Part shown: piece by piece, positions 7,270 to 15,337 of the stretch
Position numbering within the stretch: the first letter of the stretch is position 1
Layout of the letters: each line of letters begins with the position of its first letter
Assembly (NCBI GenBank): GCA_023301665.1
Contig: JALZUL010000281.1
Coordinates: forward strand, 1-16,873
Origin: Ascidiaceihabitans sp.
GTDB lineage: Bacteria; Pseudomonadota; Alphaproteobacteria; Rhodobacterales; Rhodobacteraceae
Direction: 5' to 3'
DNA: 16,873 bases
Made by a program: the position numbers and the translations under genes
The notes under the pieces: generated by a model
What the model saw: the letters and a program-made list of their open reading frames with translations, nothing else
Told to the model about the DNA's origin: nothing
The model's database searches: none

Positions 7270-7481
7270 GATCCGAATGTAGCCGATCAAGGGCCAACAA
7301 CAAGTCAGCTCCCTTCGTTAATTCTAGAAGAGTGAAAATAGAATCTTCCTATGGCCTAACCTTCAACCCCTTGCCGCAACAAGTTTCGCGGCGTTAGGCT
7401 CCAAACAACACCTTAGTGTTTTGCCCGTATTTGTAAGCGCTGCCCCCCATGGGCCTACCCGACCCGTAGCAAAGCAACCCC

Positions 7482-7498
7482 ACTGTTCCGTGAACAGT
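7482..7498. promoter_or_regulatory. Palindromic operator candidate before capsule operon
   Basis: ACTGTTCCGTGAACAGT is a perfect 7-bp inverted repeat with a 3-nt centre, typical in size for a dimeric helix-turn-helix repressor or activator. It lies 11 nt before the -35-like hexamer of the candidate promoter and about 150 nt before the kpsT-like start. The GTTC/GAAC spacing (N3) does not fit a LexA box. Confidence 0.45.
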
Positions 7499-7509
7499 TA
7501 AGCGACCGA

Positions 7510-7538
7510 TGTACATTTGTTTCGATCTTGGACATAAT
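7510..7538 (+). promoter_or_regulatory. Candidate sigma-70 promoter of capsule operon
   Basis: TGTACA (7510-7515) and CATAAT (7533-7538) are separated by 17 nt and match the -35 and -10 consensus at 4/6 and 5/6 positions. This would give a leader of about 100 nt. Inferred by eye; AT-rich hexamers nearer the gene (TATAAA 7557-7562 and 7602-7607) lack a good -35 partner. Confidence 0.35.
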
Positions 7539-7644
7539 ATGGCCAAAGTCGGTGACTATAAAGTTACCAATCTCGTTTAGTGAGATCCGGAACAACCCCT
7601 ATATAAAATGGTGGAGCCGGAAAAAGCAGTCACCGGAGCACTCG

Positions 7645-8307
7645 ATGCTTGAGTTTGAAAATGTCAGCAAGTCCTTTTGGACAGGCACGCAGCGCAAGGT
7701 TATCCTTGATCGTGTGTCTTTTCGCGTGGAACTTGGCAATTCGATGGGCATTCTCGCACCTAACGGTACCGGCAAGACAACTTTAATCAATATGATGGCT
7801 GGTTTAGAGAAACCCGACGAAGGTGAAATTCGCCGAAACTGTAACATCTCGTTTCCGTTAGGATTTATGGGTGGCGTTATCAGCAAAGTTTCCGCGATGG
7901 AAAATTCACGCTACATCGCCCGACTCTATGGGCTCGATCCTGACTATATCGAAGGCTTCTGCCGCTGGCTCTGTGGTTTGGGCGAATATTTCGACCAACC
8001 TTTGGGAACCTACTCAGCAGGTATGCGCTCAAGGTTTTCCTTTGCATTGATGCTTGCATTGGACTTTGACATGTACCTAATCGATGAAGGCATGCCCGGT
8101 ACTACAGATGCCGAATTCAACAGGAAAGCCGGTGAAATCCTGCAGGAACGTTTACGGACAACAACCATCATCATCGTTTCGCACCAAGCCGAAACTTTAG
8201 AAAAATTCGCCCGCTCTGCGGCCGTCCTCTTGGATGGCCAATTGCACATGTTTGATACCTTGGAAGAGGCAAAGCAGCTTTATGACTACGAAACCCACGA
8301 AGGCTAG
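7645..8307 (+). CDS. kpsT: Capsular polysaccharide ABC transporter ATP-binding protein (KpsT-like)
   Basis: 220 aa from ATG 7645 with GGAG 6 nt upstream; this is the usual KpsT length. Walker A is LAPNGTGKTT (37-46), the ABC signature is the capsule/O-antigen type YSAGMRSRFSF (123-133), Walker B is FDMYLIDEG (141-149) and the switch His is H180. KpsT energises export of group-2-type capsule (or a related Kdo-linked polysaccharide) through the KpsM permease in the inner membrane. No kpsM lies next to it in this window, which is unusual because the two are commonly adjacent. It overlaps the kpsE-like gene by 26 nt. Function as a polysaccharide-export ATPase is secure; capsule rather than another surface glycan is inferred from the neighbours. 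Confidence 0.88.
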   Translation: MLEFENVSKSFWTGTQRKVILDRVSFRVELGNSMGILAPNGTGKTTLINMMAGLEKPDEGEIRRNCNISFPLGFMGGVISKVSAMENSRYIARLYGLDPDYIEGFCRWLCGLGEYFDQPLGTYSAGMRSRFSFALMLALDFDMYLIDEGMPGTTDAEFNRKAGEILQERLRTTTIIIVSHQAETLEKFARSAAVLLDGQLHMFDTLEEAKQLYDYETHEG

Positions 8308-10039
8308 AAAGTTCCGTATAAAACGTAATGCGCCATCCACGCTGGCGTCTTCGCAAGAGTCTGAGCAAGCCCGTTCACAAGGGCGCGCGGCTGATCAGCT
8401 TCGTCAAACCGCGCAAGCTTCAATGCAGCCAGAAAACGCCGAGGCACCCGCACGCCCCGCGAAAAAAACACGTGGAGACGACACCGTTCAAGCCACCTCT
8501 TCGACAAGAGATGTTGGCAAAACCGGGGATATCGCCAGCGCCAAACAGGTGGCAGGAGAAACGGATATCGATGCGATTCGTCGTGAGGGTTTAACTGGGC
8601 GTCAGTTGCGCATGGCGCGACGCGTCGCGCACAAACATGGGCTGCCTGCGACCTCCGACTTTGATGCAGTACGTATGCTGCGCGAAAAGGGTATAGATCC
8701 GTTCCAACGGTCCAACACACTTGAGCTGGTTGTGCCACAAGCAGGTGCTGAGCAACACGAGGGGGGAGCACCCGACGCAATGGCTGGCCTTCCTGCTCAA
8801 AAAGGCGGCGCGGGCTCTGGGCGTGTACAATTGCCCCAGACCGTTCCAGTTCAAAAACAATCGCTTCCCTCGACTGAAGTGAACCCCGCAGAACGCCGCA
8901 TTCGTGAGATCGCCCAAATTCAACGTGATATTGGTTCACGCCGTCGTAAAAAGCTCGCTCTCCTTTTGGTGCGTTTAGCCTTTTTTATCGCCCTACCAAC
9001 GATGCTGGCCGGATATTATTTTTATAAAGTCGCGACGCCAATGTATGCGACTGACAGTGGCTTCTTAATCATCCAAAACGAAGGCTCAGGTGGTGCAGGG
9101 CCATTGGGTGGACTTTTGCCAACTCAGTTCGCGACAAACTCTGACGCAATCGCAGTCCAAGAATATCTGCAATCCAAAGACGCAATGATACGTTTGGATG
9201 CCGCTCTTGGCTTCAAAGCACATTTCAAAAGCGAAGATGTCGACCCTATCCAACGCCTCAGTGAAAACCCGACAAATGAAGAAGCATACAAGCTCTATAA
9301 AAAGAACATCAAAATTGGATATGACCCCACCGAGGGGATGATCCGTATGGAAGCAATCGCTGCGGATCCTGAGTTGTCTGCTGAGTTCTCTCGCCGTTTG
9401 ATCTCATATGCTCAAGAGCGGGTTAACAGCCTGAGCCAACAAAAGCGCAATGACACGATGCGCGATGCGACCGCGGCATATGAAAAAGCTCAAGAAACGC
9501 GTAAAGAATCGCAAACAGCTTTAATCAAATTGCAGGTCGAAAACGGCGTCGATCCAGAAGCCGTCATTGCATCCTTGCGCGGAACGATCACGCAATACGA
9601 AACCTTGATCATTGAAAAAGAGCTAGAGCTTGCAGCACTTTTAGACAACCGCAATCCAAACCGTGCAAAAGTCGAAGGTGTTGAAGGCGACGTTCGTCGT
9701 TTAAACCAACAGTTAGTTAAGCTTAATGAACGGATGAGCAGCGCACCTGAAGGGCAAATATCTCTGGCACAACAAGCCGTTGCGATGCAATTGGCTCAAG
9801 CAGATCTCGCGAACTCTGATATAGGGTTGCAGGCCGCGACAGCAACGCTAGACCAAGCACGCACTGAAGCAAGTCGTCAGGTACGTTACCTTACTGTAGC
9901 TGTGGATCCGGTTGCCCCCCAAGAGGCGAGCTATCCACGTTCCTTTGAAAACACCATTTTGGCTTTCCTCATTTTTGGCGGCATCTACCTGATGATTTCA
10001 CTCACCGCCTCAATCCTTCGCGAACAGGTAACTGCATAA
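8282..10039 (+). CDS. Capsule export inner-membrane protein (KpsE-like polysaccharide co-polymerase)
   Basis: 585 aa from ATG 8282; the frame is open from 8234 but that start would lie deep in kpsT. Architecture: a long polar N-terminal extension (1-220), low-complexity in part but with a helical block at 101-141 (REGLTGRQLRMARRVAHKHG onward), a basic stop-transfer RRRKK, transmembrane helix about 225-245, periplasmic domain with coiled-coil stretches (about 385-535), a PVAPQEASYPR motif before the second helix (about 556-578) and a short cytosolic tail. This is the BexC/CtrB/KpsE co-polymerase plan, but enterobacterial KpsE is near 380 aa, so the N-terminal extension is extra. It probably links the ABC transporter to the outer-membrane channel. 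It is followed after one base by kdsA. Confidence 0.82.
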   Translation: MTTKPTKARKFRIKRNAPSTLASSQESEQARSQGRAADQLRQTAQASMQPENAEAPARPAKKTRGDDTVQATSSTRDVGKTGDIASAKQVAGETDIDAIRREGLTGRQLRMARRVAHKHGLPATSDFDAVRMLREKGIDPFQRSNTLELVVPQAGAEQHEGGAPDAMAGLPAQKGGAGSGRVQLPQTVPVQKQSLPSTEVNPAERRIREIAQIQRDIGSRRRKKLALLLVRLAFFIALPTMLAGYYFYKVATPMYATDSGFLIIQNEGSGGAGPLGGLLPTQFATNSDAIAVQEYLQSKDAMIRLDAALGFKAHFKSEDVDPIQRLSENPTNEEAYKLYKKNIKIGYDPTEGMIRMEAIAADPELSAEFSRRLISYAQERVNSLSQQKRNDTMRDATAAYEKAQETRKESQTALIKLQVENGVDPEAVIASLRGTITQYETLIIEKELELAALLDNRNPNRAKVEGVEGDVRRLNQQLVKLNERMSSAPEGQISLAQQAVAMQLAQADLANSDIGLQAATATLDQARTEASRQVRYLTVAVDPVAPQEASYPRSFENTILAFLIFGGIYLMISLTASILREQVTA

Positions 10040-10040
10040 C

Positions 10041-10874
10041 ATGAAAACAGTACAAGTCGCTGACCTCAAAATCGGCAATGAGCAACCGCTCACCATCATA
10101 GCGGGCCCATGCCAGTTGGAAAGCGCAGATCATGCCCAGATGATCGCAGGTAAAATGAAAGAAGCCTGCGATGCGTTCGGGGCGCAATACATATTCAAAG
10201 CCAGCTTCGACAAAGCCAACCGCACGTCCATCAAGGGGGTTCGTGGACCAGGCATGGAAGAAGGCCTTGAGATGCTCGCATCTGTAAAGTCTGCCATTGG
10301 GGTGCCCGTCCTTACGGATATCCATACTCCTGATCAATGTAGCGCTGCTGCAGAAGTGTGTGAGGTTCTGCAAATCCCTGCCCTCTTGTGCCGCCAGACG
10401 GATTTGATCCTCGCGGCTGCAAATACTGGCGCGGCAATTAATGTCAAAAAAGGGCAGTTCCTTGCCCCATGGGACATGCAAAACATCGTAACCAAGATCG
10501 AAAGCACTGGAAACAATCGTATCCTGCTCACGGAACGCGGCACGTCATTTGGGTACAACACATTGGTCACTGATATGCGGTCGCTACCTCAAATGGGCGC
10601 GACGGGATATCCAACCGTGATGGATGCAACACATTCGGTCCAGCAACCCGCGGGTCTCGGTGGTTCTACAGGCGGGCAACGTGAATTTGCGCCGTTGATG
10701 GCACGAGCAGCCGTCGCGATTGGCACTGCAGCAGTGTTTATCGAAACACATGAAGATCCCGACAAGTCACCATCAGACGGCCCCAACATGGTGTATCTTG
10801 ATCAGATGCCCGACTTGGTCGAAACATTGATGCAATTCGACGCGATCGCCAAAGCACGGCCACTCGTTCTCTAA
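10041..10874 (+). CDS. kdsA: 3-deoxy-8-phosphooctulonate synthase (metal-type)
   Basis: 277 aa, standard length. It condenses phosphoenolpyruvate with arabinose 5-phosphate to Kdo-8-phosphate in the cytosol. Recognised motifs: IIAGPCQLES (19-28), KASFDKANRTS (53-63), KGVRGPGMEEGL (65-76), CRQTDL (117-122), DATHSVQ (195-201), FIETHEDPDKSPSDGPNM (233-250). Cys24, His198, Glu235 and Asp246 occupy the four metal-ligand positions known from the Aquifex-type enzyme; E. coli KdsA has Asn at the Cys position, so this is the metal-dependent class. It follows the kpsE-like gene by one base, so it is coupled to it, which links it to the Kdo linker of an exported capsule as well as, or instead of, lipopolysaccharide Kdo. 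Whether the genome has another kdsA cannot be seen here. Confidence 0.93.
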   Translation: MKTVQVADLKIGNEQPLTIIAGPCQLESADHAQMIAGKMKEACDAFGAQYIFKASFDKANRTSIKGVRGPGMEEGLEMLASVKSAIGVPVLTDIHTPDQCSAAAEVCEVLQIPALLCRQTDLILAAANTGAAINVKKGQFLAPWDMQNIVTKIESTGNNRILLTERGTSFGYNTLVTDMRSLPQMGATGYPTVMDATHSVQQPAGLGGSTGGQREFAPLMARAAVAIGTAAVFIETHEDPDKSPSDGPNMVYLDQMPDLVETLMQFDAIAKARPLVL

Positions 10875-10880
10875 AACAAT

Positions 10881-10916
10881 AGCGGCCCATGTTTTAAAAA
10901 CCTGGGCCGCTTTTTT
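10881..10916 (+). terminator. Strong intrinsic terminator of the capsule operon
   Basis: AGCGGCCCA (10881-10889) pairs perfectly with TGGGCCGCT (10903-10911) around a 13-nt loop, followed by a run of T through 10916. It begins 7 nt after the kdsA stop. The convergent AsmA gene ends at 10963, but the minus strand has only a broken T-run here, so it works mainly for the plus strand. Confidence 0.88.
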
Positions 10917-10962
10917 GTGATCATTGGCTCAGAACGCTCACGTCCTGCGCCTTATCCAAAGG

Positions 10963-12927
10963 TCAGTCGAACAATTTCAACAACTGACCTTTCAACTTAT
11001 CTTCGACTTTGTCTTTTACAGCGTCTTCGACAGATTGCCCTTCCTGTGTCACCACACCCAACTTTTCTTCGATCTTTTCTTGAGCACGGGCTTTCGCTTC
11101 AACCTCAAGCTCTTTCGCCTTTCGCTCGAGTTTCGCTTTTTCTTCCGCAAGGTTAAGATCAATCGCAGCCTCGAGGTCAGGGCGAATACTCGGGTCAGAC
11201 CAAGGTCCCTTAATACTCACCGGAATCGCAAGCCCTGCGCCCGAATTGGCGCGTAAAGCAGAAGGCGTGAACAAGTAATCAATATCCTGCGCACCTAAGC
11301 CAACACGCCCAGAACCGCGCGCCTCGTAGTTTGGCAACGCAAACAACAAATCATCGTTGAGCAAATTGCCGCCCTGCATCGTAAACGTTGCCCCGAAACT
11401 ATCGAAAACAGTAGTGCCTCCGGTGCCACCGCCATTGCCCATCAGCGTGTTCAAATCCAACCCCTGGATTGTCCCTGCTCCCAAACGCAACGCGCCATTA
11501 CCTGACATTGCACGCATGATTGCATCCACCGAGGATCCACTGCTCAAGAACGAAATCTCGGCGTCCCCCGTACCAGTCAAACGATCCATAGACAGCGCGT
11601 CATTCAAAACACTTTGCATCGAGATGTTTGAGGCGTTGATCTTACCGCCAACAGACAGGCCACTGCGATTGTTCATAACGAATTGACCAGAAACAGTGCC
11701 TTCATAAGCCTGAATTTCGCGAAGCTCGAACACCGCACGCGAATTATCATTGGTGATCAAAGCGCGGGTTTTCCCTAGTTTGAAGGTTCCCAAATCAATA
11801 CTGCTCGCGTTCAAAGCAATCTCACCATTAAACGCCGCGAGACCTGAGGCATCAATGGTTGCCTTAGACCACCCTGCCCCTGCCGAAGACGCGACATCGC
11901 CGCCACCATTGCTGTCGCCGCTTTCCGTGGCCCCCGTCAAATCGAACGCACCTGCGTTAAACTGAGCGTTGATGTTCGGTGTGCCGTTCAACGAAATATC
12001 CGCAGCACCAGTAATCTGATTGCCACCCAAATCCGCAGAGAGTTCCCGTAAGGATAAATTTCGCTCGGCCGTTAGCGTCAATTGAGTACTCATATCGACG
12101 GACTGCCCCAGACCACGTGGCAGATCAGCACCACTTAAACCCAAGCTACGCAAGAACTGGTCGGTACTGGACATCTTCAAACTCAATTGCCCGGCAACAT
12201 CACCTGCAGTGCTTGCCCGGCCATTCAAAGAAAGCGAACCACCCGCAGTTTCAATCTCTGCCACAACTGGCTGCACTTGCCCTGCTATAAACCCAGCAAA
12301 ACCGTCAATGCGCGCAACTACATCCACATCAGAACCGGCTGGGCGCAAAGTTGCACGAATGTCAGCAGCCCCCAAACGTTCTGGCCAATCTAAAGACAAA
12401 TCGACGCCCGAATACGATACCAGATCACTGCCTTCAGCGTCATAGATCAACGTGGCGTCAGTGATAGACAAGCGTTGTAAAATAAACGCCTGTGCCTCAC
12501 GGTCGGGATCAACTTCGGTCTCAATTGCAGCTTCGCCACTTGCGTCAGTAAACACCCAGCTTGCGCGACCGTCTTTACGGCTCTCCAAGCGGACGGTTGG
12601 GCTGGCAGCCTCAATATTGGTGATCTTGATCTCGCCACTCAGCAAAGCAACCGCATCGATCCCAATTGCTGCATTCTTAGCATTCAACATCGCCCCTTGC
12701 GTCGACCATTCGGCATTGCCCACCTCGATCTCACCGGCAGAAACGCCAAGAACCGGCCAAATGGTCATCGACACATCGCCCGTGATCGACACATCGCGCC
12801 CAGTTTGTGCTCTGATCTGTTCGGCCGCGACCTGCGCTATGCGGTCAGCTGGGATGAAAAATACCCCAACAATCATCACGACAATGATCAAAGCCAATGC
12901 TCCGATAATCCGAAAAACCCATTTCAT
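10963..12927 (-). CDS. AsmA-family envelope protein
   Basis: 654 aa from ATG 12927, with TTGGAG about 8 nt upstream; a GTG at 12936 is less likely. One N-terminal membrane helix (about 5-26) is followed by the AsmA opening (IPADRIAQVAAEQIRAQTG) and long beta-rich repeats. The C-terminal AsmA signature is present: LTGTGDAEISFLSSGSSVDAI then GNGALRLGAGTIQGLDL. The end is a highly charged helix rich in Lys, Glu and Ala (EEKAKLERKAKELEVEAKAR), a likely coiled coil. AsmA-like proteins are anchored in the inner membrane, span the periplasm and are implicated in phospholipid or envelope transport and outer-membrane biogenesis. It is transcribed divergently from rimO with a 105-nt shared gap. Confidence 0.85.
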   Translation of the reverse strand: MKWVFRIIGALALIIVVMIVGVFFIPADRIAQVAAEQIRAQTGRDVSITGDVSMTIWPVLGVSAGEIEVGNAEWSTQGAMLNAKNAAIGIDAVALLSGEIKITNIEAASPTVRLESRKDGRASWVFTDASGEAAIETEVDPDREAQAFILQRLSITDATLIYDAEGSDLVSYSGVDLSLDWPERLGAADIRATLRPAGSDVDVVARIDGFAGFIAGQVQPVVAEIETAGGSLSLNGRASTAGDVAGQLSLKMSSTDQFLRSLGLSGADLPRGLGQSVDMSTQLTLTAERNLSLRELSADLGGNQITGAADISLNGTPNINAQFNAGAFDLTGATESGDSNGGGDVASSAGAGWSKATIDASGLAAFNGEIALNASSIDLGTFKLGKTRALITNDNSRAVFELREIQAYEGTVSGQFVMNNRSGLSVGGKINASNISMQSVLNDALSMDRLTGTGDAEISFLSSGSSVDAIMRAMSGNGALRLGAGTIQGLDLNTLMGNGGGTGGTTVFDSFGATFTMQGGNLLNDDLLFALPNYEARGSGRVGLGAQDIDYLFTPSALRANSGAGLAIPVSIKGPWSDPSIRPDLEAAIDLNLAEEKAKLERKAKELEVEAKARAQEKIEEKLGVVTQEGQSVEDAVKDKVEDKLKGQLLKLFD

Positions 12928-13032
12928 ACCCAGCACTCCAATACCTGTTTATACTACACTTATGCTGCACAAAGGCGTAGCTCAATCCCTGAACCCTTCC
13001 CCTCTGTACGCCCATCCACTATAGGCAAAGTC

Positions 13033-14412
13033 ATGAGCACAAACCCGCCCAATATTCGCCCCGACCTCGCCCCGAAACTGCAAGTGCGTGAACCTGTGCG
13101 TACAGGCCAACCCAGCATCGGCATGGTGTCACTTGGCTGCCCAAAGGCATTGGTCGACAGTGAGCGTATTCTCACGCGCCTGCGGGCCGAAGGTTACGGC
13201 GTTTCACCGGACTATTCAGGGGCCGACGCGGTCATCGTAAACACCTGCGGGTTCCTTGACAGTGCCAAGGCCGAAAGCCTTGATGCGATTGGTGAGGCGC
13301 TCAACGAAAACGGCAAAGTCATCGTGACAGGCTGTCTTGGGGCGGAGCCGGATTATATCCGTGAACACCATCCCAAGATCCTTGCAGTGACAGGACCACA
13401 TCAATACGAGCAAGTGCTTGATGCGGTGCACGAGGTCGTGCCACCCTCGCCCGACCCTTTCATCGATTTACTACCGGCCTCGGGCGTGTCACTCACACCG
13501 CGTCACTTCAGCTATTTAAAAATCTCTGAAGGTTGCAATCACAAATGTAAATTCTGCATCATCCCCGACATGCGCGGACGCCTTGCGTCGCGCCCCGCCC
13601 ATGCAGTGATGCGTGAAGCCGAAAAACTGGTGGATGCAGGCGTCAAAGAACTGCTCGTGATTTCACAAGATACGTCAGCCTATGGCGTCGATATCAAACA
13701 CGCCGAAGATCGTGGCCACCGCGCGCACATCACAGACCTAGCCCGTGATTTGGGCAGCCTAGGGGCTTGGGTCCGCCTGCATTACGTCTACCCCTACCCC
13801 CACGTGCGCCAAATGATCCCGTTGATGGCTGATCCATCCAACGGCGTTTTGCCATATCTCGACATCCCCTTCCAACACGCACACCCTGACGTGCTGAAAC
13901 GTATGGCACGACCAGCGGCTGCCTCCAAAACCCTTGATGAGATCGCGGCATGGCGCAACATCTGCCCAGATATCACGCTGCGCTCTACGTTCATTGTCGG
14001 CTACCCCGGCGAGACGGAAGCTGAGTTCCAGACCCTACTCGATTGGATGGACGAGGCTCAGCTCGACCGCGTTGGCTGTTTTCAATACGAAAACGTCGAA
14101 GGCGCGCGCTCTAATGCGCTGCCAGATCATGTTCCCGCTGAGATCAAACAAGATCGTTGGAACCGCTTTATGGAAAAAGCTCAAGCAATTTCCGAAGCTA
14201 AGCTCGAGGCCAAAGTCGGCACCCGCATCGACGTGATCATCGACGAAATTGACGAAGACGCCGCAACCTGCCGCACCAAAGCAGACGCGCCCGAGATTGA
14301 TGGCAACCTGTTCATCGACGAAGGATTCGAGGAGTTAAACGTCGGCGATATCGTGACGGTCGAAGTCGACGAGGCGGGTGAATATGACCTCTGGGGTAAG
14401 CTCGCGACATAA
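13033..14412 (+). CDS. rimO: Ribosomal protein S12 methylthiotransferase RimO
   Basis: 459 aa from ATG 13033. The open frame reaches back to 12697 but that part overlaps the divergent AsmA gene and has no family match. The N-terminal MTTase domain carries C36 (SLGCPKAL), C72 (NTCGF) and C101 (TGCLGAE), ligands of the auxiliary 4Fe-4S cluster. The radical-SAM triad is C168, C172, C175 (EGCNHKCKFC). A TRAM domain occupies about 390-456. RimO adds a methylthio group to the conserved aspartate of ribosomal protein S12. All hallmark residues are intact and the length is normal. Upstream Shine-Dalgarno is weak (AGG near 13023). It appears monocistronic. Confidence 0.95.
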   Translation: MSTNPPNIRPDLAPKLQVREPVRTGQPSIGMVSLGCPKALVDSERILTRLRAEGYGVSPDYSGADAVIVNTCGFLDSAKAESLDAIGEALNENGKVIVTGCLGAEPDYIREHHPKILAVTGPHQYEQVLDAVHEVVPPSPDPFIDLLPASGVSLTPRHFSYLKISEGCNHKCKFCIIPDMRGRLASRPAHAVMREAEKLVDAGVKELLVISQDTSAYGVDIKHAEDRGHRAHITDLARDLGSLGAWVRLHYVYPYPHVRQMIPLMADPSNGVLPYLDIPFQHAHPDVLKRMARPAAASKTLDEIAAWRNICPDITLRSTFIVGYPGETEAEFQTLLDWMDEAQLDRVGCFQYENVEGARSNALPDHVPAEIKQDRWNRFMEKAQAISEAKLEAKVGTRIDVIIDEIDEDAATCRTKADAPEIDGNLFIDEGFEELNVGDIVTVEVDEAGEYDLWGKLAT

Positions 14413-14485
14413 CTCATCTTAATTTCTCCGACGGAAAACAAACCTGGCCTCGTTCTATCTAGGTAACAACAGTCGGAGAGCGCCT

Positions 14486-15244
14486 ATGTCACGCTACATT
14501 TTAAAAACTTTGGTTTTGGTAAGCCTACCAATCTCAGCCGCTGCCCATGACAACGTTTCGGATGTCGCAGATGACGGCGCAGTGACCTGCATCACCTCAA
14601 ACGGTGCGCCAAACCACGACATGGGGAAATTCCCAAATCGGGCAAACCCGAATGCATTTCGGTCACAAAACCTAAAGTTCTGCTTCCCAAGCCAACCAAA
14701 GCTCGCAAATCGCACGACCGAAGGCTTGATGACCGTCGGTGTCTCAATAACTGGCGTCCCCTTCCGCCCTTACACTGCGGGATATTACGACGCAGATGGG
14801 CGTCGCGGCTTTAGCCGTGATCCCTCAAGCGGGTGGCACCAGCAGGCCATGCACAACCCACGCAGCTTAGGAATGGACGACCAGAACGCACACGTAGACC
14901 GTTCAGGGCTTTATCATTACCACCACGTTTCACCCGACTATTTGGCATCACAAGATGGCACACATATCGGCTTTGCGCCTGATGGTTTCGAAATACATTA
15001 CAGCCCCAGTTCAGTCGTATCATCATGGCAGCTAAAAACGGGTAAACGTCCCACCGAACCACACGGTGCCTATGATGGAACTTTCGAGGAAGATTTCGAA
15101 TATAAGGCCGGAACAGGAACACTGGATGAATGCAACGGTGCTATGGTGAGCGGCATTTACACCTACTTTGCCACCGACAGCTATCCATTCTTCCCACGCT
15201 GCTTCAAAGGTGTTGTGAACGAGCGGTTTATGACCCGCGGGTAA
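14486..15244 (+). CDS. Secreted YHYH-domain protein
   Basis: 252 aa, starting at ATG 14486 with GGAGAG about 7 nt upstream. A Sec signal peptide ends near ISAAA-HD (about residue 20). The diagnostic YHYH lies in GLYHYHHVSP (141-150), and histidines cluster around it (H118, H123, H136, H143-H147 region, H160, H171), suggesting metal binding. Four cysteines (C35, C66, C216, C239) fit two disulfides. Known: the YHYH family (Pfam YHYH) occurs in exported proteins of marine bacteria, with no settled biochemical role that I can state. It probably acts in the periplasm or outside the cell. No close neighbour suggests a pathway. Confidence 0.82.
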   Translation: MSRYILKTLVLVSLPISAAAHDNVSDVADDGAVTCITSNGAPNHDMGKFPNRANPNAFRSQNLKFCFPSQPKLANRTTEGLMTVGVSITGVPFRPYTAGYYDADGRRGFSRDPSSGWHQQAMHNPRSLGMDDQNAHVDRSGLYHYHHVSPDYLASQDGTHIGFAPDGFEIHYSPSSVVSSWQLKTGKRPTEPHGAYDGTFEEDFEYKAGTGTLDECNGAMVSGIYTYFATDSYPFFPRCFKGVVNERFMTRG

Positions 15245-15257
15245 AGATTGTGGTCAG

Positions 15258-15285
15258 ATCAGGTATCTCATCACGAATGCCTGAT
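15258..15285 (+). terminator. Possible terminator after the YHYH gene
   Basis: ATCAGGTA (15258-15265) pairs with TGCCTGAT (15278-15285) with one G-T wobble and a 12-nt loop, 14 nt after the stop. Only short T-runs follow (TT, then TTTT at 15294), so this is moderate at best. Confidence 0.35.
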
Positions 15286-15337
15286 TTGGCTGCCTTTTAT
15301 GACTCCGTATGCAGTGCCGCTCTCTTAAGGAAACTAG

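Larger units (their letters stand above)
7270..7644. other. Gene-free 375-nt region between divergent units
   Basis: This stretch separates the glycosylase (minus) from the capsule exporter (plus). An open frame runs back from the kpsT-like ATG to a TTG at 7528, but it has no ribosome-binding site and family members start at the position of 7645. It contains imperfect or short hairpins (ATTCTA 7321-7326 / TAGAAT 7339-7344; AACAC 7407-7411 / GTGTT 7416-7420), a longer palindrome and a candidate promoter (listed separately). No small RNA or riboswitch fold is recognised. The long distance suggests a 5' leader or a regulated promoter. Confidence 0.6.

Noticed and set aside
7407..7420. AACAC-CTTA-GTGTT hairpin followed by TT as a terminator
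   Set aside because: Stem is only 5 bp and AT-rich, and no gene on the plus strand ends before it.
7482..7498. Reading the palindrome ACTGTTCCGTGAACAGT as a LexA box
   Set aside because: GTTC and GAAC are only 3 nt apart here, whereas the alphaproteobacterial LexA site needs 7.
7528..7644. In-frame extension upstream of the kpsT-like gene from TTG 7528
   Set aside because: No ribosome-binding site, no family similarity and promoter-like AT-rich sequence; ATG 7645 has GGAG and matches normal KpsT starts.
8582..8705. Homology between the KpsE extension block (about residues 101-141) and the repeats of the SOS-boxed protein
   Set aside because: Both show a Q...A...A helix rhythm, but there are too few identical positions; this is probably generic helix periodicity.
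8304..8939. Long minus-strand frame (211 codons) opposite the kpsE-like gene
   Set aside because: Composition is that of an antisense shadow, with many Arg/Cys/His and no recognisable domain, and the plus-strand protein is clearly real.
10002..10481. Minus-strand frame opposite kdsA
   Set aside because: Shadow of a highly conserved gene; no ribosome-binding site or family features.
12697..13032. In-frame extension upstream of rimO (would make a 571-aa protein)
   Set aside because: It overlaps the divergent AsmA gene, shows no RimO-like sequence, and the family start corresponds to ATG 13033.
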